Shown: positions 1 through 10,799 of the stretch, one piece after another
How positions within the stretch are numbered: the first letter of the stretch is position 1
Layout of the letters: each line of letters begins with the position of its first letter
From: Ceratothoa steindachneri
Taxonomy: Eukaryota > Arthropoda > Malacostraca > Isopoda > Cymothoidae
Length of the DNA: 64,000 bases
Reading direction: 5' to 3'
Assembly: GCA_963969495.1 (NCBI GenBank)
Contig: OZ018328.1
Location: forward strand, 6,795,331 to 6,859,330
The notes under the pieces: generated by a model
Seen by the model: the letters and a program-made list of their open reading frames with translations, nothing else
Told to the model about the DNA's origin: nothing
Database searches by the model: none
Translations under genes and position numbers: made by a program

Positions 1-409
1 TTTGTGTGTGTAGTAGAGTATTTGGGTCAACAAAACTAAGCGAATAATTCAGAGTCGTGTGAATGCACCTGTAAACCTTCCATCCATGAAGTGTAGTTCC
101 AGGTTTTATTAATTTTTGAATTGTGAATAGCGTATCTGCATTTCTCTTCTACACAATATATCCTACAGCAGGTTTAGTGCTCGTGTCAACCAGATCGAAA
201 ACTCATAATGCCGTGCTCGGAGCTTCCCTGCGATGGTGCTTGAGCTTGTGTCAAAAACGAATCGTGTATTGCTACAACGATGTCAGGACAACCGAGTTGT
301 TCCGAATTATCTTCAAGGTATTTTGAACAACATCTCTGCAAAAGTTATATCTTTCCACGCTAGTTTTTTTTCTAAAATATTAAGTTGACTCTAGGCATTA
401 TTTCTTTTT

Positions 410-760
410 TCATTTTGGACTCCAAACATACATAGCGAATATCCATGTCTTAAGATGTCGATTTGAATTAGCAAAAAAGGAATTAGACCGTATGGTTGTT
501 CTAGTTTTGCACTTGCAGTCCTTATTTTGGCATTTCCATGCAAATTTGTCTTGATCTGAAGAATGTTTAGTCCAGTTCATAATTTGATCACAACTGCAGC
601 ACTTTATATCACTTGCAAGAAAGCGATGTTGTTTTAACCATTTAGTAACCGTTAAATTGTCTTGAGTTGATATGAGGCAATAAAACAGCTTGGAAAAATG
701 ATCTATCCATGGATGTAACCATGAACTTTTCCCAAATAATAGGTGGTGCGAGATGAGCTT
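410..760 (-). pseudogene. Merlin (IS1016/ISXO2-like) transposase, N-terminal zinc-binding fragment
   Basis: Reading the minus strand from about 760 down to a stop at 410-412 gives one open stretch with no convincing start codon. Its second half has the layout of the N-terminal domain of Merlin/IS1016-family transposases: a helix-like lead (KWLKQHRFLAS), a zinc ribbon (CCSCDQIM, then WKCQNKDCKCK), and the run RTTIRSNSFFANSN followed by hydrophobic residues and a tryptophan. The DDE catalytic half is missing: the reading ends in a stop right after this domain. It is a separate copy from the plus-strand Merlin 1.2 kb downstream, since both contain the N-terminal part and they lie in opposite orientations. 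Family assignment rests on motif layout recognised by eye. Confidence 0.6.
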
Positions 761-904
761 ATTCTTGCTATGATTCCTCTTCTAAAACTGAATCGTATAG
801 TTAAAACGTAGTTTAAAATTCATGTATTCACCATAAAAAAGGCCGTATTTATTTTTAACATGAAATTACTAAAATAAAATAATTTATTATTCGAAAAAAC
901 GGAG

Positions 905-1225
905 CGGCTTTGCCATTCCTATTCAAGGGGAAGCTTGCCCTTCGCATGTAGACCTTCGTTCTGTGGCCTACGTCCTATCAGCGTTCCGAAAAGGTTTTTT
1001 TTCCTTAAGTCTATATTTTTAGAACGGATTTTGGTAATTCTGAAGATCCATACCCCGACCGCTTCCTCGCTCGCGCGGCTCCTCATTACCATAATGTTTC
1101 GTCCATTTTCAATATGTTTAACCCAACTTAAAATGTTTCCCTAACTGTTTTAAGTGTGGGGGGAGCCCCCCACATAAAACTAAATTAAATAAAGGGGGAA
1201 GGGGCGAAGCCACCGTCACTTTATC
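905..1225. repeat. GC-rich gcgaagc modules of a dispersed element
   Basis: Two short GC-rich modules sit in AT-rich DNA. At 905-945 the minus strand reads GCGAAGGGCAAGCTTCCCC and ends in GGCAAAGCC. At 1157-1220 a small palindrome (GGGGGGAGCCCCCC) is followed by GGGGCGAAGCCACC. Closely similar modules recur at 5941-6005 and 59431-59482. This suggests the ends of a non-autonomous transposon family; class unknown. Confidence 0.35.
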
Positions 1226-1532
1226 ATAAACTATCCTCTTTTAGCTGTCCCCTTGACACGCAACGACCTTCTGGGAAATATAGTTGTTTGATTGTTAATC
1301 GATTATCGGTCTCTTTTATTTTCTATAGCTTTGTATCTTTCTTTTTAATTTTTTCCTGTCAATCTTTTTGCCCTCGTGTTTCTTGTTTTATGTGCTTTTT
1401 AATGACTTTTTTTTTTAAGTCTTAAGTTTACACTCTTTTGTTGCGCCTTTAGTGACGTCATCACTGAATGGAATTTGTACTTATTTTATGCTTTTTGTGG
1501 TACTGTTTTTTCCCCATTTCTTTTTTTCCTAT

Positions 1533-1613
<81 letters not shown>
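1533..1613. repeat. (TA)n microsatellite
   Basis: About 75 bp of TA dinucleotides run into TTTA repeats (tttatttatttattta). The open frames through it, rich in Tyr-Ile, are an effect of the repeat and not a gene. Confidence 0.97.
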
Positions 1614-1616
<3 letters not shown>

Positions 1617-1905
1617 TTATTTATTTACCGGGGGGTTTTCGGTTTTTTACCTTTTTTTATCTGCTATTTGCCTACCCGTTTCCATCTAGAATCTTTTAGG
1701 AAATATTTACTTTATTGTCTATTTAGGCTTTTTACCCATTTTTTACCTTTTTTTTAGTTTTTCCCTCTTATTTATTTCTGCACTGGTGGGGGAGGATTTT
1801 TACCTAACATTTATAAATACATTTTCCTATTTTTTTCCGAAAGGCACTAGTTTTCGATGTCTAATCAGGCCTATAATCGGGTAGGCTTTTCATTTAGTTA
1901 TTATC

Positions 1906-2773
1906 ATGGACGCCTCGTGCCAAGTTTGCCCGCAAGAACTCTTTCGGCTTGCCCCTTCGTTTAACGATCGGAATAAGCTTATTGAATATTTAGCCGCGCA
2001 TAAATTAATTAAATTAACAATTAATTGTGACCATTGTGACCAACCCCTCTCGATACAACGAGATTTTTTGTTTAAGTGCACAAAGAGCAAACGGGATTCA
2101 AATACCGGTGAAAGTTCCCGCAATTATTTTCCGCGTTCCGGTCTTAATGGATTTTTTTTTCAAAATCTCGCCTCTCTCCAGAAACTATACTGAGGATTAT
2201 TTATTGGTTTCTGATCAACCTGAATACATTTGAAGTAGTACACAATGGGGTAAAAGTCTCCGAAAAAACATTAATCGATTGGTATAGTTTCTGCAGAGAG
2301 GTCGCAGTGCATTATTGTGCAAATAATGCACAACAAGTAGGCGGTGAAGGAAAAATTGTCGAAATCGACGAGGCAAAATTTGGAAAGCGGAAATATAACA
2401 AGGGGGGAGTTGTTGTCAGTGTCTGGGTTTTCGGTGGATTTGAACGCGAGACCAAAAACATTTTTATGGTCCAAGTGCCTGATTGCACAAAAAAAAACCG
2501 CTTGTGGGCGTTATTAAAAAAAGGATCTTGCCGGGAACTCAAATAATATCTGATTGTTGGTCAGCCTACTCAGGCTTGGAATTGGAAAGCTACCAACATA
2601 GGACCGTCAACCATTCGAAGAACTTTGTGGACCCTGAAAGCAGAGCTAATGCACTTCAGAACATAGAGCGACTATGGCGGGATGCGAGAAATTTAATTCC
2701 AAAATTTGGGCGCCAATGTTCAGATTTTGACTCGTATCTCGCAACCGCCATGTTTTATAAACGGTTCCCTTAA
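1906..2773 (+). pseudogene. Merlin (IS1016/ISXO2-like) DNA transposon transposase, frameshifted
   Basis: This is a cut-and-paste transposase of the Merlin superfamily, the eukaryotic relatives of bacterial IS1016. The product begins MDASCQVCPQELFRL and contains a CDHC zinc-binding start. It then passes through at least three frame changes, at about 2120-2200, 2235-2250 and 2510-2530. The catalytic core is easy to read: first Asp in VEIDEAKFGKRKYNKG, second in ISDCWSAYSG, the H..VNHS..FVDPES block, and the final Glu in NIERLWRDARN. So the DDE triad survives although the frame does not. It ends KRFP and stop at 2773. The closest parallel is the fragment at 410-760. I did not find convincing terminal inverted repeats or an 8-9 bp target duplication. 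The element is inactive as it stands. Confidence 0.85.
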
Positions 2774-3463
2774 GACAAAACAGGAATACAAACCCGATTT
2801 CACGCTTTCCTCGGCGCTATTTAGCATCTCTCTCCTGCCAGAATAATGTAAGTAAAACCATTTTTCGTTCTTTAATTTAATTTCAATGGTGCATTAACTT
2901 ACTTCTTGTTTTCTTTAAATACATATAAATATGCCGCCTTCCATTTTTGAACTTGTATTGTACTGCGCATATTCATGCGCGCTGAACGAAATAAAAAAAC
3001 ACGCGTTCCAATAGCTTAGCTAAGTCCATCGAGGTCGATGATGACGGATGTCCTCAGGGCGGTCTCCGACCTTGGTCAGGGTCGGTTTGCTGAGGACATC
3101 GAACCTGCACTAGATTTAAAGGAGTAAGAAGGCGTGCTTACTTCAGACCAAGGGGAGAAGATTCCTGATGGCAGGAGAGGACTCAAGACCACCAGGCTTC
3201 ATCCTCGGCTGCAGGAGGCTGTAGTGACACCGGTCTGCTGGTGCTTGCCTATAGTCGTCCCTAGTCCTGGTTTTATTATCGAGGTTATCCTTCCTCTAGC
3301 CTTTACCTAAAGAGGTAGCCCTACAAGGCAGCAGGGGGGTTGTTGGGGGCTGCCAAGTCTTCGGTCTGTCGAAGGTCGCCTAGCGCCTGCCCCCAATAAA
3401 GGCCGCCGGGCTGTGGATCGTAAAGATTACCCGAATTTTGGGGGAAAGAAGTGAAAAAATGGT
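2774..3463. other. No gene seen; contains one hairpin
   Basis: Between the Merlin pseudogene and the AT-rich repeat I see no coding similarity. The part at 3000-3420 is noticeably more GC-rich than its surroundings and contains the stem-loop at 3047-3100. It may be a fragment of a mobile element, but no family is recognisable. Confidence 0.5.
3047..3100. repeat. Inverted repeat / potential hairpin
   Basis: GATGTCCTCAG at 3047-3057 is perfectly inverted as CTGAGGACATC at 3090-3100. Within the loop a second short stem CCGACC...GGTCGG is possible. Not a typical terminator context in a eukaryote; role unknown. Confidence 0.7.
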
Positions 3464-3560
3464 AAATTGTTTTTATTTTTTTTGTATATTCCAAATTTTT
3501 AGCGAAATTATTTCCAAAATTGATTTTAAATTTTAAACTTTATCAGGAGGAAAAGGCGAA
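3464..3560 (-). repeat. AT-rich dispersed repeat family A, minus copy
   Basis: The reverse complement contains CCTCCTGATAAAG, a GAAATAA..TTCG block and GGAATATAC, in the same order as the plus-strand copies at 4346-4500 and 5700-5840. No coding content. Confidence 0.6.
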
Positions 3561-3639
3561 TGGCACCTCAAAATGAGTAGAGCCAACTGAGGAGTGGAGA
3601 AGCCGCTCCTTTGGTCCTTAGCAAGAACGGGAATTTGAG

Positions 3640-4165
3640 GATGGATTAAATATAAAGAAATGGATGAGAAGAAGAAGAAAAAGAATATAAGGAAAATATG
3701 AAGAAAAGGAAGGTAAGGATAAGGAGAGGAAGAAGAAGGAGAAGAGAAGAAAGAAGTGAAAAAAAGAAGAGGGGGAATAGAAAGAGAAGGTTAAGAAAAG
3801 GATGAGGATAAGAAGAATAGGAAGAGTAGGAGAAAACGAAGAAATGGAGCAAAGGAAGAAGAGAAGTAGAGGAGGAGGAGAAGAAAACAAAAAGAACGTT
3901 GAGAATAAGAAAGGAGGAATTGAGAAGACAAGGAATAGGAGATGGATAAGAAAGAGAAGAAAAGAAAACAAGAAGACAGGATGAAAAAGAGAAAAGAAGA
4001 GGGAGACAAAAAGAAAGAGCGAAATGGAAGAGAAGTAGGAGAGTGAAGAGAAACAGGAGGAGAAGAAGAGTAGAACATGAGGATAATAATAATACTCGTA
4101 ATAATAATAAGAAGAAGAAGAGCAAGAAGAAAAAAGAAGAAGAAGAAGAAAGAGATTAAAAAGGA
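3640..4165 (+). repeat. Purine-rich (A/G) low-complexity tract
   Basis: About 520 bp are almost entirely A and G on the plus strand, made of irregular AGGAAGAAG and GAAGAAGAAG motifs. All open frames across it are composition effects (Arg/Lys/Glu on plus, Phe/Ser/Leu on minus). Long purine/pyrimidine strand asymmetry can favour triplex structure. Confidence 0.9.
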
Positions 4166-4345
4166 AGAATTCCCAGTTGTCAAAAGAATGAACCGGTTTG
4201 AAGAAAGAAATTCAGAATTAATTAATTTTTTGTCGGTTAATAATTAACAAAAGTATTTATTATGTATTTTTTTTTTGTCAATTTTCAAAAAATCCCCATC
4301 TTAAATTATTATAGAGTTATGGAACTCGGTTTTAAGAGACAGTAA

Positions 4346-4500
4346 CTATTTCCTCCTGATAAAGATTACAATGAAAAATATATTTTAGGAATAACTTCGA
4401 TAAAACCTTCGAATATACACAAAAAAAACAACAAAATTAGCCATGCCGAAATTTTAATAAGTTTTCTCAACTTCACAATTTGTAATTCGTTTTCGTTTTA
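4346..4500 (+). repeat. AT-rich dispersed repeat family A, plus copy
   Basis: Contains TTTCCTCCTGATAAAG, AATAACTTCGATAAAACC, GAATATAC and AAATTTTAATAAGTTTTCTC in order. It is inverted relative to the copy at 3464-3560, so the two enclose the purine tract. Confidence 0.6.
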
Positions 4501-5699
4501 AAAATCGCAGGAAGACATTTGGTATGTGGCCTACGGTCTCGTCGTTGTCGTTGTCGGCTCCAGCTCGTGTCCGAGCATCGGTTTCGTCGGAAGTTATCCG
4601 GTCTCGTCGGCTGATGCTTGTGTCGGATGAAGGGAGAGGGTTCAGTCCGGGAAAGAAAGAAGGCCGGAAAGTAAAGAGAGACGAATGCCATTCGCTTAGG
4701 AATTTGTTTCGGAAGGTCGTGGCTGCGCGAAGGCCACGCGTGCGCACTCGGCCAGTAACGCGTGCACTGGGGCTCAAAACTTTGACAAATTTGGTTTCGG
4801 CGTGGCTGGTTGCATCGGGCTGCCGATTTCTTGGTCTATCAAGGCTCTCCTTTGTCGTACCTGCCCGCTGGGCGTTGCCCTCCTTCGCCGGAGCCAGACA
4901 TAGGAATCTTATTTGCTCCATGGCTGCTTGGCACGCCGTTGTAATCTTAATATTGGTTAATTTTAGTTTGGGACCTCATCCATGACCTTACCACCTCGGG
5001 TGATCCTGCCAGGAGTTTGAAACTCTCGACGGCATCGCTCTTGGAATCATTGGAACACACTTGAGACTTTGGTAAAGGTTCGATGAATAAGGGATTCACA
5101 TGATCCATATCTTCGATCTCTGGAACTCTTTTAGTAGCATGCTGAACGCCGAAAAATGAAAACGAACGTTCTAGCTGATCTCATAGAATGAATGTGTTTC
5201 AACGCTCTATCCGGCTTTAGCGAGCTCCTTTTATTCTATTTTTTTAAAAGTTTACAGTATATTATTGTTGGCATCCTTCTGTCTCGCAAGACACTGGAGA
5301 TTACGCTATGGGAGAGCAGGCCTGGGTGAAGTGTATGGAGATCCTGGGTTGCCCTGTCGTCAAGATTCCCCTATAGGCCTCACCGGTGTAGTACGTTTGG
5401 CGCCAGGTTGGCTTCAGCAGCTCCCGGAGTCAGTGAGCACGGGGCACTGGTCCGCCTTCGGAGCTCCACTCCTGATTTGGAAGGTTTACTCCTCTACACT
5501 TGGCCGTTGGATCAGTCGAGGATCTCCTCCGCCCGGCTAGCCGTTGGCTGCTAGAAACAGTTACTCCCCCTAGCTTGAGGGTGCAATGTTAAACACCCTC
5601 GATGCTTATTTTTTAGGCCAGAAAATAACTTTTAACGAAATTATTTTTACATACGGAAAAAAACAATCCTCACGATTATTTTTGTTTTCATCTAAATTT
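4501..5699. other. No supported gene
   Basis: A stretch at about 4500-4985 is open on both strands for about 150 codons, but neither product resembles a known family and the frames mirror each other. The part at 5260-5560 is GC-richer and also unassigned. I do not call a gene here. Confidence 0.5.
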
Positions 5700-5840
5700 G
5701 CTCAAAAAATTTATTTTTCGCTTTACTCGTTTTTAGGGGCAAGTAGCTATTTCTTCCTGATAACGATTAAAATTGAAAATCTATTTGAGAAATAAACTCG
5801 ATAAAACTCGAATATACGAAGAAATAAAATGAAAAGGTAA
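5700..5840 (+). repeat. AT-rich dispersed repeat family A, plus copy
   Basis: Matches the 4346-4500 copy through AGTAGCTATTTCTTCCTGAT, the AATAAACTCGATAAAACTCG block and GAATATAC. Confidence 0.55.
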
Positions 5841-6349
5841 TTGTTTACTTTTGGGGCGAATGATTTTAGTAGCGTGTTTTGGGCCTATTTTCCTAGCTAC
5901 TTTTTTTTGCCTCACTTCATTATTGAGTCAATAAAGCTATTTCTTTTAACAATAAGGGGCTTCGTCCCCCCATAACCCTTTAATTGTTGGGAGATTCCAC
6001 CCCCACACACCCTGCTTGTTATTTTAATAAACTGGTAGTCTGTCTACTAGTAAACGTTGACAAAATAGTATAATTACTTACTTCAGGTCGGTGGACGGGT
6101 AAAGTTTCAACGGAGAATCTAAATCTTTAACCGTTCGCGCTTCCCCGACGCGGCAACAAAGGATTTATAATAACGATAAAAAACCTCATTGTTAAATTTA
6201 ATTTCCTAAATACATTTAACACACTCGCGCTTAGTTTTTTAGTAACTCATTGTTAATAAGAATGATATTTTTATCACTGTCAGTTAAAATTAAACCTATA
6301 CGATGAACAAATAACAAACACACGGCACACACACTTGACATTTTGAAAA
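5841..6349. other. No gene; GC-rich module at 5941-6005
   Basis: AT-rich DNA with one module (GGGGCTTCGTCCCCCC, then CCACCCCCACACACC) related to the modules at 905-1225 and 59431-59482. Nothing else recognised. It ends at the 14-bp target duplication of LINE-alpha. Confidence 0.5.
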
Positions 6350-6363
6350 TCTCACCAGAATAA
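6350..6363. repeat. Target-site duplication of LINE-alpha, left copy
   Basis: TCTCACCAGAATAA here is identical to 12437-12450 and lies directly beside the TTATTA-type 3' tail of the minus-strand LINE. Confidence 0.85.
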
Positions 6364-6684
6364 TAATAAGGAGAGAGAAGATTGGGGATGGTTTGAATAT
6401 AGCATGAGGGTCTTTTTTTTTGTTTTTTTTAAGTATTTTATTAGGGGGATGAATGTTAGTGTGTGTGAGAGAATAAAAAGTTAAAAAATGCCAGGATACT
6501 GGCTGCTTTCCTCTTTTTCTTTCTTTTTATGTTCTTCTAATTTCTTTTCGGATTGTGTTTGCTATTTGGTTACTTCGAAGTATTTTCTTCTTCTGTCTTC
6601 TTTATTATGTGTCTTCGTTTTCAGGCATTCATGCCTTTGTGATAGTTTTTGCTTGTTCGATTTTTATGTTGTTGTTTTTTTGTT

Positions 6685-7195
6685 TTAGGTGATTATTGGG
6701 TCTTCCTCTCGCCTTATACGGAGCCTACTGCTGGGGAAGACTTGACGGTCGTAATGGATGTTTACTATTTCTAGAATTCCTAGTGTCCTGGTTATCTACT
6801 TCAATTTTTGGCCAGATTTCTTTCCCCCGTCTCTCAATAAGTTTATTTATTGGGTCCAGCCCGGGCGTATCTATTATTTCGCGGAGTCTTTTTCTTTCTC
6901 GGCGCCTTGTATTAGTTATTAGGTAGGCCACTTTATTTTGTACTCTTTGTATTTTTGTTTGTTTGTCTTAGTTGTTGTGTGGATGGGAATCGGTGGATAC
7001 ACCAGAACCGACTCTACAAATGCTTTGTAGAGCGTCCTTTTTCTTTTCAGCTGCAGATGTTTCAGGCAGAATAACAATCTCAGGCCTGATTTAGCCCTGG
7101 CAATCCTCTCCTTTATGTGGGCGCGGTATCCTCCTTCCCCCATCTACGGGCCCAGCACTTTTCCTTCGGCTGTGTACCTGTATTATGTATCGTTG
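6685..7195 (-). pseudogene. LINE-alpha ORF2, C-terminal segment
   Basis: Downstream of the LTR insertion the minus strand continues ORF2: YRYTAEGKVLGP, then GGYRAHIKERIARAKSGLRL, LKRKRTLYKAFVESVLVYPP, TTKTNKQK, and after a frame change LITNTRRRERKRLREI. These are the conserved thumb and post-RT motifs of jockey-like elements. The ORF ends LRIRREEDPIIT and stop at 6685-6687; the copy at 60345-60946 ends with almost the same residues. In-frame stops occur at the INDT and VLGP positions. Confidence 0.8.
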
Positions 7196-7200
7196 ATGGC
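7196..7200. repeat. Target-site duplication of the solo LTR (ATGGC), left
   Basis: ATGGC precedes TGTGGAG of the LTR and is repeated at 8574-8578 directly after ACGACA. Joining the flanks with one copy restores the LINE reading frame across the junction, which confirms the boundary. Confidence 0.85.
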
Positions 7201-7630
7201 TGTGGAGAAATGGCTACATTAAGCCTCCTGGAGGAGTATAGGTACATTCAAGCCCCCCTCCCTTCATGAGGAGAAGCGTGGGAAAGGTAGCCGGCGAAAA
7301 TGCTTACCATGTGTGATCTCCTCGCCGCTGTGGGCAGTTGGAGCTAACATATGTTTGAAGGCGACCACCTAAGGTCCTTAAACGACGCTCTAACGATCGT
7401 ATTACCTACGAGACCCATAAACCCGTGGTTAGGAAAAAAAACGGTGCGAGTCAGAAGGCCCGCCAAGTAGCGGTGCGGTTGCGAGCCTATAATTTGCGAG
7501 CTGACTTGGGTACCCCAGTGCCACCTCAGGAATTCTCGCTCTCCCCAGATGCTAACTCTCCATTCGCTCCCCCCCCCCTTTGCATCTGTGGCCTGGTCAC
7601 TTCCCCCTTTAGATCGGGCGGCAATCCGCC

Positions 7631-7638
7631 TATATATA
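7631..7638 (+). promoter_or_regulatory. TATA box of the LTR promoter
   Basis: TATATATAAG lies 430 bp inside the LTR in a GC-richer stretch (CCGCC upstream, CCCCGC downstream). This is a typical core promoter and would place the U3/R boundary near 7660. Sequence-based inference only. Confidence 0.55.
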
Positions 7639-7658
7639 AGCCCCGCAAAGAAAGAGAA

Positions 7659-7795
7659 GAAGATTATCAGAAGTCGATACGCTAGAGGTGGATTAGTTCG
7701 TGAAGATCGATCCATCGGCTAGACAAGAAGATTATTAGAAGTCGATTCGCCAGAAGAAAGATTAGTTCGTAAAGATCGATCCTTCAGCCATACAA
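7659..7795 (+). repeat. Tandem 68-bp duplication inside the LTR
   Basis: GAAGATTATCAGAAGTCGAT at 7659 recurs as GAAGATTATTAGAAGTCGAT at 7727, each followed by GATTAGTTCGT(G/A)AAGATCGATCC. A third, degenerate unit may follow to about 7855. It sits just downstream of the presumed transcription start. Confidence 0.75.
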
Positions 7796-8573
7796 GACTA
7801 TTTCCGTGAGGAACGATAGGATCAGATTGAGAAAATCGATCCCCCCCTTTCAGGGCCGTATTAACCTAAATAGTCAAGTTTTATATCGGTGCCATACCGA
7901 AGAAGCCTTTTCCGTCTGCAAAGAAGACCGACTGAAGAAAAGCAAAGCCGCTCACACTCGAGTGATTCTCACATCTCAAGCAATCCCTCTTCGAAAATTT
8001 CAACCAGCGGCCACACCACTTCAAAGCGAGAGATAAGTCCTCCAGCGACATCCGGCAATCCCTAATACCTACCTGTAAGTTAACAATAACATTTATATCT
8101 CTATTGCGATAGTAGAAGTTTAGTACGTCCCACGTTTTAAAGGAGAGTAGAAACCATTATTCTTGAACCTAGGTCATATGTGTTGGTAGATGACAGTACC
8201 TTAATTTAATGTTTTATGCTAAACAAATAGGGTCGTGATAAAAAAATACTAATTGGCAATTGGTTTGTTTATTGGAAGCCTACTTGTTTATGTTTTGTCA
8301 TTGAACAATCTTTGAGGCCAAATTTAGAAATGCTTTTACTGTTGGTTTGTAATATTTAATTTAAAATACATGTTTATTTTTGGTAGATTCTGGTGTTTCC
8401 TCTTATCCTTATGTGTTTAAAAATAGCTCTTCCTTAAGGACTAAACCACTAAAATAGCACTCTTAGAACAAAGCCTACTTCATCATAGAAGTAACTCACG
8501 CCCCTTAAAGCATACCGCTACTAAAAGGGTGTCAAAGCGTAGAGTGATCAAAACCAAGGGTCATTCTACGACA

Positions 8574-8578
8574 ATGGC
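8574..8578. repeat. Target-site duplication of the solo LTR (ATGGC), right
   Basis: Right-hand partner of 7196-7200. Confidence 0.85.
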
Positions 8579-10796
8579 TATCCTGTCCTTTTTTATTCTC
8601 ATTATTGGTATTATTTTAAATTTGTTCAGGTTGGTTTTAATTTTACATCTCCTTTTGAATTCATTTATATTTTGGATCTCTCGCTCTGTTGTTCTGGCTT
8701 TCCATCTGGGATTTGTGGCCCGAGTGTAGATCAGTTGACTGATGTCGTCGACGTATTGCACATTAATGCAGCCTAGTGTTAATGGAGGTGGCATATCCGC
8801 TGTGTACATCGAGTACAAAGTGGGGCTCAGGCACCCCCCTCGTGGGACCTCAGTTTTCAGCTGGAATTTGGATCCTTCGTGGTCTTCGATGTCAATGTAC
8901 GCCTCTCTGTTTGCTACGTAGTCAGCCAGGATTCTCTCCATCCTGTTGCCGAGATCGAGTTGGAGGAGTTTGTATTTTAACCCATCCACCCATACCCTGT
9001 CGAAGGCTTTCTCGACGTCCCGGAGTACCACGTTCACATATCCTTTTTCAGATTTTGCCTGTGCGATCTTTTCGGTTATGATCGGGAGCGCCATAGTTGC
9101 GCCTCTTCTCTTCCTGAAGCCGTACTGGTGCTCGTTGTATTTCCCTGAGTTTTCTAGGTGTTCCACCAGTCTTGTATTCAGTATTTTCTCGAATACCTTT
9201 TCCAGGAAAGTAAGCAGCGATATTGGTCTGTAATTTGAAACCGATGTCGGTGTTTTTCCTGGTTTGTGAAGGCAAACCATCATCGCTACTTTAAAGATTC
9301 ATGGGTAGGCACCAATATTCAGGAATGCATTGAATATATCTTTAATATATGCGAGTATTAGTATCTTTCAGAGCCTTTTTCGTAGTTTTGTTTTGTGAGC
9401 CTGGTATTTCCGGGTGCCTTTTGTCTACAGGTCGCGATTGTTCTTTTTACTTCCTCCAGAGTGATTACAGCTCCTAATCCCGCGTACTCGTCCGTACTCT
9501 CATCGACTCTTCTAACTGGTGTTATTCTCCCTATGTTTCTTCTTAGGTTTTCGATGACCATTTCTTCTGTTTCTCTGTCGAATCGCTCATTATCTTCTTC
9601 TTCTATTGTATCAATCTTTTTCCCAATGTCCTCTAAACTTCTCTTCTATTTCCGCTTTGCTTTTGAGGTATTCATTTTGTTTGTTCTTTATTTTATTGGC
9701 TCTCTTGGTGGTTTTCCTTTGACTATTTTTATCATTCTCCAGGCCTTCCTTGGGTTTTCCGTGACCTCTATTTTGTTCGTGATTCTTTCCAGTTTTTTTC
9801 TTGTTGCTCTTCTATCAAAAAGACCATTTCCACTTCCAGTCTTTTTAATTCCCCGCTTCTTTGTCTGTTTGTACCGAAAATTCTTATTTCCGAATATTTT
9901 TCTTGGACTTTTCTTGCTTTCTTCTTCATTTTTTTTGTCCACTTTGGTTGTGGTAAAGTCCTGTATTTGATTTTTGGCACACTTGCTTCGTCTGCTTTCT
10001 GTACATTTTCGATTAAGTTTCTGGTTATTTCCTCTAGTTCGTCTATGCTTTTACCGTTCAATGCTGGCTGTTCATGGATATTTAGCATAGCTGTGTATGT
10101 CTGCCAGTTGGCTTTCCTGTAGGCTTTTCGAATCTTGATTGGGACTTGTATCGGGTTTTGATTTAGAGTCACCAAAACTCCGATATGGTCGCTACAGGGG
10201 ATAGGTATCGGTTTCATATAATCATTATACGGGAAGTTCTCTTTCGTCATTATTGTTCGGTTTAGTTTAAGCTCTTTTGGTGATATATGTTTGGAATTCC
10301 GGGCCTATTATTTTTAATATATTTCTATCCATTATTGTTTCTAGGTTCGGCCCTACGTTGTTGTTTGTCCGGTACCCTGATTCTGGAAGCCTGGCGTTTC
10401 AGGTCCCCCAGGAGAATTGATGGGTTGTTTTCGTGTAGTAGCTCCATAACAGAGTGTATCGGTATATACGAGCGACGGGGTGGTTGGTAGCATGCTACTA
10501 TTGTGATCGGAGTGTACTCCATTTCGATAGTAGCGGCTATGTAGGCTTCGTCAACTTCCCGTTCTTGCGTGTATACCAAGTTTCTCTTTATTGCGATGGC
10601 CGTACCATCGTACCTTCCCCCAGTGGGATTCTTTTTTATTATATGATAGTTTGAGATTTTCATTGATTCTTTATTTTTTATTCCATGTTCCGAAATTGTA
10701 ATCACGTCCTGATCTAGTTTCCTAAAAATATTTCCATATTTTGTGCCTTTTTTTCCAGCCGTCGGTGTTAATGTGAAGTATCTTTAGCTTTTTCAT
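8579..10796 (-). pseudogene. LINE-alpha ORF2: AP-type endonuclease and reverse transcriptase
   Basis: Start chosen at ATG 10794-10796, giving MKKLKILHINTDGWKKR, the usual opening of a LINE endonuclease. Further endonuclease landmarks are EHGIKNKESMKI, GRYDGTAIAIKRN, a decayed LLGDL, and PCSDHIGVLV (catalytic SDH). After a linker (EEVKRTIATCRQKAPGN) the reverse transcriptase follows: YRPISLL, QYGFRKRRG, a degraded catalytic block RDVEKAFDRVW, GGCLSPTLYSMY, QYVDDISQL and INEFKRRCKIKTNLNKF. The protein would nick the target and reverse-transcribe the element RNA. At least three frame changes fall in the linker and endonuclease. The segment stops at the LTR insertion and resumes at 7195. Confidence 0.85.
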
Positions 10797-10799
10797 CGT

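Larger units (their letters stand above)
7201..8573 (+). mobile_element. Solo LTR inserted into LINE-alpha
   Basis: A 1373-bp sequence begins TGTGGAGAAATGG, ends ATTCTACGACA, and is flanked by ATGGC duplications: the TG...CA ends and 5-bp duplication typical of LTR retrotransposons. It carries a TATA box (7631-7638) and a tandem 68-bp repeat just after it. It has no coding region, so it is most simply a solo LTR left by recombination between the two LTRs of a complete element. The superfamily is not determined: gypsy and BEL both make about 5-bp duplications. Its last 16-17 bases match, inverted, the start of the candidate LTR at 23266, suggesting a related family. It must be younger than LINE-alpha. 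Confidence 0.82.

Noticed and set aside
3618..4183. Overlapping 117-159-codon minus-strand frames
   Set aside because: They are the complement of the purine-rich tract, low complexity in every frame.
4454..4985. Host gene open on both strands (about 155 codons each)
   Set aside because: Neither product resembles a known family, there is no splice or start context, and the two frames mirror each other.
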